Program-made: the position numbers and the translations under genes | NCBI GenBank assembly: GCA_030637805.1 | Contig: DAOWFV010000213.1 | Coordinates: forward strand, 1-8,530 | Reading direction: 5' to 3' | Length of the DNA: 8,530 nt | From: Acidobacteriota bacterium | Lineage (GTDB): Bacteria; Acidobacteriota; Thermoanaerobaculia; Thermoanaerobaculales; Sulfomarinibacteraceae | The notes under the pieces: model-generated | What the model was told of the DNA's origin: nothing | The model's database searches: none | The model's input: only the letters and a program-made list of their open reading frames with translations | Shown: piece after piece, positions 5,150-8,530 of the stretch | How the letters are laid out: each line of letters opens with the position of its first letter | Position numbering within the stretch: position 1 is the stretch's first letter

Positions 5150-6540
5150 CAACTCCCCATTTCGGGAGATTCTCCATTCTCCACCATCCCGTGCTTTTCC
5201 AGACGGTAGAGGAAGGCCTTGTATCCTAACCCGAGGAGACGGGCAGCGGCGGCACGGTTGCCGTTCGTGCGCTCCAACGCCTGACGCAGGAGCCCGGCCT
5301 CCGCCCGATCCCAGACCACGCCTTCGGCCGGAAGCTGGAGTGGGCCACCCTCCGCGCTCCCCCTCTGTCGCACCTCCTGAGGCAAGTCCTCCGCACTCAC
5401 CTCTCCGTCCTCGGCGAGCAGCACGAGACGTTCGACCACGTTGGCAAGCTCACGGACGTTTCCCGGCCACCCATACTCCATCAGCAATCGAAGCACCGAG
5501 GGGGGAAGCGGCCGCACCTCCACCCCGTGCCGGGCCGACGCCTGCTCAAAGAACGCCGCCACAAGCAGAGGTATGTCCTCGGTCCGCACCCGAAGGGGCG
5601 GGAGGTCGACGGGAACTACGTTGAGACGGTAGTAGAGATCCTCGCGGAAGCCGCCCGCGGCCACCAGAGCCCCGAGGTCTTGGTTGGAAGCGGCCACAAC
5701 CCGGACGTCGCAGCTCACCTCGCCGGCGCCGCCAACGCGGGTGAAGCACCGCTCCTGCAAAACCCGAAGGAGTGTGGCCTGGAGCGGCAGCGGCATCGAG
5801 GCGATCTCATCCAGAAAGAGTGTTCCACCGTCCGCCTCCTCGAAGCGTCCCTCCCGGCGCCGGTGGGCACCCGTGAAGGCGCCTTTCTCATGGCCGAATA
5901 GCTCGCTCTCAATCAGGGTCTCGGGTATGGCCGCGCAGTTTACTGCAACGAACGGCCCGCCGGAGCGGCGGCTCGCCCGGTGCAGGGAGCGTGCGACCAG
6001 TTCCTTGCCGGTGCCGGACTCGCCCTGCACCAGCACCGTGGCGTCGGTTGCCCCGACCTTTTCGATGGTTCGGAAGAGGCGCTCCATGGCCTCGGAGCGT
6101 CCGATCAGCTCCCCGTAGCGATCGCCGTCTCGGATGACCTGGCGGAGCTGCCGGTTTTCTTGTTCGAGGCGACGGGTCCGTAACACCCGCCGGACCGCGA
6201 GCAGCAGGGCCTCGCTCTCGAAGGGCTTCCCGAGGTAGTCGTCGGCGCCGCGCTGAATCGCCTCGACCGCGTGGGCGATGGAACCGTAGGCGGTCATCAC
6301 GATGAAGCCGCAGCCCAAGGCGCGCCCTCGGACCTCGTCCAGGAGCTCGCCGCCGTCCCGCCCGGGCATCCGCCAGTCGCAGAGGACCAGGTCCGGGACC
6401 TCCTCCGCGACCGCGGCAAGCGCCTCGTCGACGTTTCCGCTCGTGGTCACCGCGTACCCGTCGCGGCCGAGAATTTCCGCTATCAACTTCCGCTGCGGGG
6501 CCTCATCCTCCACCAGCAGCACCGATACGGGTTCACCCAC
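5149..6540 (-). CDS. NtrC-family sigma-54-dependent response regulator
   Basis: With a GTG start at 6540 the product is 463 residues. Residues 5-120 are a receiver domain with acidic pocket E11/D12, phosphoacceptor D55, T83 and K105. A linker leads to a sigma-54-interacting AAA+ domain (about 145-370). It has Walker A GESGTGKE (173-180), the sigma-54-contacting loop GAFTGA intact (220-225) and Walker B GTLFLDE (239-245). A Fis-type helix-turn-helix is at about 420-452 (NGNRAAAARLLG). All key residues are present, so it should be a functional ATP-driven activator of sigma-54 RNA polymerase. The GTG is preferred because it puts the receiver's first strand at the usual place and has AGGGG at 6550-6554. 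The open frame extends upstream to 6654, but that part lies inside the kinase gene and looks non-homologous. The start overlaps the kinase stop by 8 bases, indicating translational coupling. The downstream sigma-54 promoter is its obvious target. Confidence 0.95.
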   Translation of the reverse strand: MGEPVSVLLVEDEAPQRKLIAEILGRDGYAVTTSGNVDEALAAVAEEVPDLVLCDWRMPGRDGGELLDEVRGRALGCGFIVMTAYGSIAHAVEAIQRGADDYLGKPFESEALLLAVRRVLRTRRLEQENRQLRQVIRDGDRYGELIGRSEAMERLFRTIEKVGATDATVLVQGESGTGKELVARSLHRASRRSGGPFVAVNCAAIPETLIESELFGHEKGAFTGAHRRREGRFEEADGGTLFLDEIASMPLPLQATLLRVLQERCFTRVGGAGEVSCDVRVVAASNQDLGALVAAGGFREDLYYRLNVVPVDLPPLRVRTEDIPLLVAAFFEQASARHGVEVRPLPPSVLRLLMEYGWPGNVRELANVVERLVLLAEDGEVSAEDLPQEVRQRGSAEGGPLQLPAEGVVWDRAEAGLLRQALERTNGNRAAAARLLGLGYKAFLYRLEKHGMVENGESPEMGS

Positions 6541-8086
6541 TTTCCCGTTCCCCTTTCTCAATATCCCCGTCAACCAGCGGCAAGTACACGGAGGCAACCG
6601 TCCCCCCACCGTTCCTATCCGATACCTCGAGCCGGCCGCCATGCATTCCGACAACCAACTGCCGGGCCAGAAAGAGACCCATGCCCGAGCCGCCCACCTT
6701 GGTCGTCACGTGAGGCGAGAACAGACGCTGCCGCACCTCATCGGGCAGACCTGGCCCGCTGTCCGTGACGGTCACCAGGGCCTCCTCATCCTCACGCGCG
6801 ATCCGTACCAGCACCGGTTCTCCTTCCGGGGATGCATCGGTCGCATTTTCCACGAGGTTCGCGAGCGCTGCCCGCAGCGCACCCGGCACGACCCGCGCCA
6901 CGAGGGTCTCATCGGCGCTCTCGATCCGCACCTCGGCCCCCTGCTGCACCGACTCCAGCGCCACCGCCTGCACAAGGTCGCCGAGGTCGATCGCCACCGG
7001 CTCCGCAACCTCCTCCGCCCCGAGAGCAAGGAAGGAGCGCAGCCATCGGTCGATGCGCCGGATCTGGGCGCGCGAGGTGGCCACCAGACTCTGCCGATCT
7101 CCCTCACCTCCGGCCAGTTCCTCCACCGCAAGGCCGAGCGTGTGCAAGGGATTGCGGAGGGTGTGGGCGAGCCCTCTGGAGAGATCGCCGAGCTGGGCGA
7201 GGTGCTCTCTCTGCTGCCAGCGATCCCGCTCGGCCTCGAGCTCCGCCAGCCTCTCCGACATGCGGTTGAACGAGCGCTGGAGATCTCCGATCTCTCCGGA
7301 AGCCGAGACCGGCACCTGGACCCCGAGGTCACCGCGACCCACCGCCTCCGCACCCTCGGCCAGCATCCGCAGCGGCCGGGTCAACCTACGCGAAAGCACT
7401 GCCGAGGCGAAGAGCCCGGCGACCAGCAGCAGCCCCCCCACCGCTGCACCTCTGCGCATGGTCCCCTGGATCTTCTCGATGGTCGGCGCCACCGGGATGG
7501 GAATCCGGCGGAGGGGGTGCTCGTCTTCGGAGACCACAAGGAATCGCTCCTCCCGGACCGTGCCGTCCTCAACCCGCAAGACCAGACGCCGAACCCCCGG
7601 CGCCTCGGCCGCCTCGTGGCCCGCGCCGGTGACCTCGTTCTCTCCGACGAACTCCATGTTGTCCGCCCCGACCACCCAGTCGATCGTCTCCTCAACTACC
7701 TCTCCACCCTCCAGCGTACTCCCGTGTCGAACCACGGATCGACGAACCCGCTGACTCACCTGCGGACCGGCTTTTTTCGGGACCACGACGACCTGCACAT
7801 GGGCATCAAGCTTTCCTGGAACGGGAGGTTGGGCTATCTCGGCGATCGCGTCGGTGCTGTCGATGTCCACCCGGACTATGTTGGGAAGACCCTTGTCGCC
7901 GGGAGCGATGGAGGGGCCGAAGAACACCGTCTCCCCGCTGAGAATCTCCTTCCCCACCGAAGTGGCTATCCCGCCGAGCTCACTCTCGATGGCGCGCAAC
8001 TGGCGAGCGTGCAGCCACCACTGCACAGCCATCAAGGCCAGCACCAGCGCCGCCGTCCCCAGGAACAACCGTGTCTGAATCCGCAT
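6533..8086 (-). CDS. Membrane sensor histidine kinase (HAMP, HisKA, HATPase), partner of the sigma-54 regulator
   Basis: The product is 517 residues long. TM1 is at about 7-27 and TM2 at about 213-231, enclosing a roughly 180-residue periplasmic sensor domain that I cannot assign to a named family. A HAMP linker follows (232-285), then a dimerisation/phosphoacceptor helix with H308 in LAHTLRNPL (306-314). The catalytic domain is complete: N box with N414 (NLVENATDA, 410-418), G1 DSGPGLP (442-448) and G2 VGGSGMGLFLA (464-474). The H box has Thr after the histidine where most HisKA proteins have Glu or Asp; the rest is NtrB/ZraS-like (RNPL). It should autophosphorylate H308 and pass phosphate to D55 of the regulator encoded next. 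The start has GGAGG at 8091-8095, four bases before the ATG. A sigma-70-type promoter lies just upstream. ZraS/AtoS-like architecture is certain; the ligand is unknown. Confidence 0.95.
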   Translation of the reverse strand: MRIQTRLFLGTAALVLALMAVQWWLHARQLRAIESELGGIATSVGKEILSGETVFFGPSIAPGDKGLPNIVRVDIDSTDAIAEIAQPPVPGKLDAHVQVVVVPKKAGPQVSQRVRRSVVRHGSTLEGGEVVEETIDWVVGADNMEFVGENEVTGAGHEAAEAPGVRRLVLRVEDGTVREERFLVVSEDEHPLRRIPIPVAPTIEKIQGTMRRGAAVGGLLLVAGLFASAVLSRRLTRPLRMLAEGAEAVGRGDLGVQVPVSASGEIGDLQRSFNRMSERLAELEAERDRWQQREHLAQLGDLSRGLAHTLRNPLHTLGLAVEELAGGEGDRQSLVATSRAQIRRIDRWLRSFLALGAEEVAEPVAIDLGDLVQAVALESVQQGAEVRIESADETLVARVVPGALRAALANLVENATDASPEGEPVLVRIAREDEEALVTVTDSGPGLPDEVRQRLFSPHVTTKVGGSGMGLFLARQLVVGMHGGRLEVSDRNGGGTVASVYLPLVDGDIEKGERESG

Positions 8087-8109
8087 GGGCCCTCCAGGAC
8101 TCCGCCCCG

Positions 8110-8137
8110 AGTATAATCACCGCCGCGGTTCGGCCAA
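8110..8137 (-). promoter_or_regulatory. Sigma-70-type promoter for the kinase-regulator operon
   Basis: On the minus strand TTGGCC (8132-8137, 4 of 6) and TATACT (8110-8115, 5 of 6) are separated by 16 bases. Transcription would start near 8103, giving a short leader of under 20 bases that still includes the Shine-Dalgarno sequence. The position is right and the match is moderate. Confidence 0.5.
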
Positions 8138-8206
8138 CAGCTCGACGGCTTACGGACGGACCTCGGGCCCAAAGAAAGAAGCAATCCCCGTGCCATGACC
8201 AAAGCA

Positions 8207-8241
8207 GAGTTTTGAGTTCTGAGTTTTCAGTTTTGAGTTAT
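8207..8241. repeat. GAGTTTT-type heptamer tandem repeat, copy 2 (five units)
   Basis: Five consecutive 7-base units are GAGTTTT, GAGTTCT, GAGTTTT, CAGTTTT and GAGTTAT. The same unit occurs at 385-405. Both arrays precede a copy of the longer intergenic element in the same orientation. The A/T-rich tract stands out against the GC-rich background, about 120 bases upstream of the kinase gene. Confidence 0.8.
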
Positions 8242-8260
8242 CGGCGCGGGGAGGCGATCA

Positions 8261-8276
8261 GATGAATCGATTCATC
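8261..8276. promoter_or_regulatory. Perfect 16-bp palindrome
   Basis: GATGAATCGATTCATC is identical to its own reverse complement and lies between the heptamer array and the long intergenic element, about 175 bases upstream of the kinase start. It has the size and symmetry of a dimeric repressor operator, but no promoter is evident around it and the gene to the right is out of view. Confidence 0.35.
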
Positions 8277-8288
8277 GTGCCCGCGCCT

Positions 8289-8416
8289 GGGCGCGCTGCT
8301 TCGGAGGTGCCGTCTCTAATCAATCTTGGGAACTCGGGCGTTGCGGTGACCTGGCACGTTGAGTCCCAAGATTGTTAGAGGGGGCTCTCTCGGGGAGCGC
8401 GACGACAGAAGGTCGC
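8289..8416. repeat. Dispersed intergenic element, copy 2 (about 128 bp)
   Basis: This is the counterpart of 411-534, in the same orientation. CAATCTTGGGA (8321-8331) and TCCCAAGATTG (8364-8374) form a perfect 11-base-pair inverted repeat around a 32-base GC-rich centre. The conserved tail GGGGGCTCTCTCG-GGAGC-CGAC-ACAGAAG follows. No gene is supported between 8087 and 8530. The stretch holds the kinase promoter, the heptamers, a palindrome, this element and a short hexamer repeat. Confidence 0.75.
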
Positions 8417-8492
8417 ATTACCTATCAGCAACGCAATTCCGGAGCGATGGAACGCGCGCCAGAATCGGAAGCTCCCTTCTGATAATCGGAAT

Positions 8493-8510
8493 CGGGCACG
8501 GGCTCGGGCA
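8493..8510. repeat. CGGGCA/CGGGCT hexamer tandem repeat
   Basis: Three 6-base units (CGGGCA, CGGGCT, CGGGCA) follow each other just after a GATAATCGGAATCGG stretch. Short GC-rich tandem repeats of this kind occur between genes in high-GC genomes. The array is close to the window edge and may be longer in its genome context only if interrupted, because the next bases (CGAACG) no longer fit. Confidence 0.45.
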
Positions 8511-8530
8511 CGAACGCGACGGGAGATGAC

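Noticed and set aside
5004..5177. Longer N-terminus for the exported protein, starting at 5177
   Set aside because: It would bury the signal peptide 58 residues inside, overlap the regulator's coding end and place the start upstream of the sigma-54 promoter. The ATG at 5003 has a good ribosome-binding site.
6541..6654. Longer N-terminus for the response regulator, starting at 6654
   Set aside because: The extra 38 residues lie within the kinase gene and do not resemble a receiver domain. Receiver domains normally begin a few residues before the VLLVEDE strand, as they do from the GTG at 6540.
6302..8116. Long plus-strand open frame of 604 codons opposite the kinase gene
   Set aside because: It mirrors the kinase reading frame in GC-rich DNA and its product is Arg/Pro/His-rich and domain-free. 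The minus-strand gene has complete kinase motifs, a ribosome-binding site and a promoter.
8122..8137. GG-N10-GC pattern before the kinase gene as a sigma-54 promoter
   Set aside because: Only the bare GG and GC fit; the rest of the -24 and -12 consensus is missing, and a sigma-70-type pair overlaps it.
8352..8366. TGGCACG inside the second intergenic element as a sigma-54 -24 box
   Set aside because: The -12 position reads CC instead of GC, and the first copy of the element lacks the TGGCAC sequence.
1..8530. CRISPR arrays, tRNA or rRNA genes, insertion-sequence transposases
   Set aside because: No regularly spaced repeats with unique spacers, no cloverleaf with a conserved T-arm, no rRNA segments and no transposase motifs were seen on either strand.

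Overview
The window is GC-rich, gene-dense bacterial chromosome, and all six recognisable genes lie on the minus strand. Signal peptides, a two-membrane-helix sensor kinase with a periplasmic domain, a sigma-54 activator and an MscS channel point to a Gram-negative (diderm) organism. The A/T-rich heptamer repeats between genes and the mix of gene families make an Acidobacteriota-like or related environmental lineage plausible. That is an impression, because no rRNA or other marker gene is present.

In the direction of transcription (right to left) the layout is as follows. 8087-8530 is a gene-free, repeat-rich region holding the promoter of the two-component genes. 6533-8086 encodes a membrane sensor histidine kinase. 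It overlaps by 8 bases a GTG-started NtrC-type response regulator (5149-6540) with receiver, sigma-54 AAA+ and Fis-type HTH domains. A 145-base gap follows that holds a near-perfect sigma-54 (-24/-12) promoter at 5075-5091 and, upstream of it, an inverted repeat that could be the activator's binding site. Next comes a small exported acidic His/Met-rich protein of unknown family (4296-5003), closed by a clear intrinsic terminator (4238-4267). An MscS-family channel (2386-4146) follows, with its Shine-Dalgarno sequence inside a perfect hairpin. After a 316-base gap with an extended -10 promoter comes a divergent lysine 2,3-aminomutase-family radical SAM enzyme (681-2069). A second repeat-rich gap (286-680) precedes the start of a short-chain dehydrogenase (1-285) that runs off the left edge.

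The most coherent biological story is a self-contained envelope-sensing circuit. The kinase signals to the sigma-54 activator, which acts on the sigma-54 promoter immediately downstream to switch on a secreted protein. This architecture parallels the ZraS-ZraR-ZraP zinc/envelope stress system, but the effector does not look like ZraP and may be new. The link is inferred from gene order and promoter type and is not proven.

The two gene-free regions at the ends carry the same roughly 125-bp element (411-534 and 8289-8416) in the same orientation. Each copy is preceded by GAGTTTT-type heptamer repeats and contains an inverted repeat, so this looks like a dispersed intergenic repeat family of this genome.
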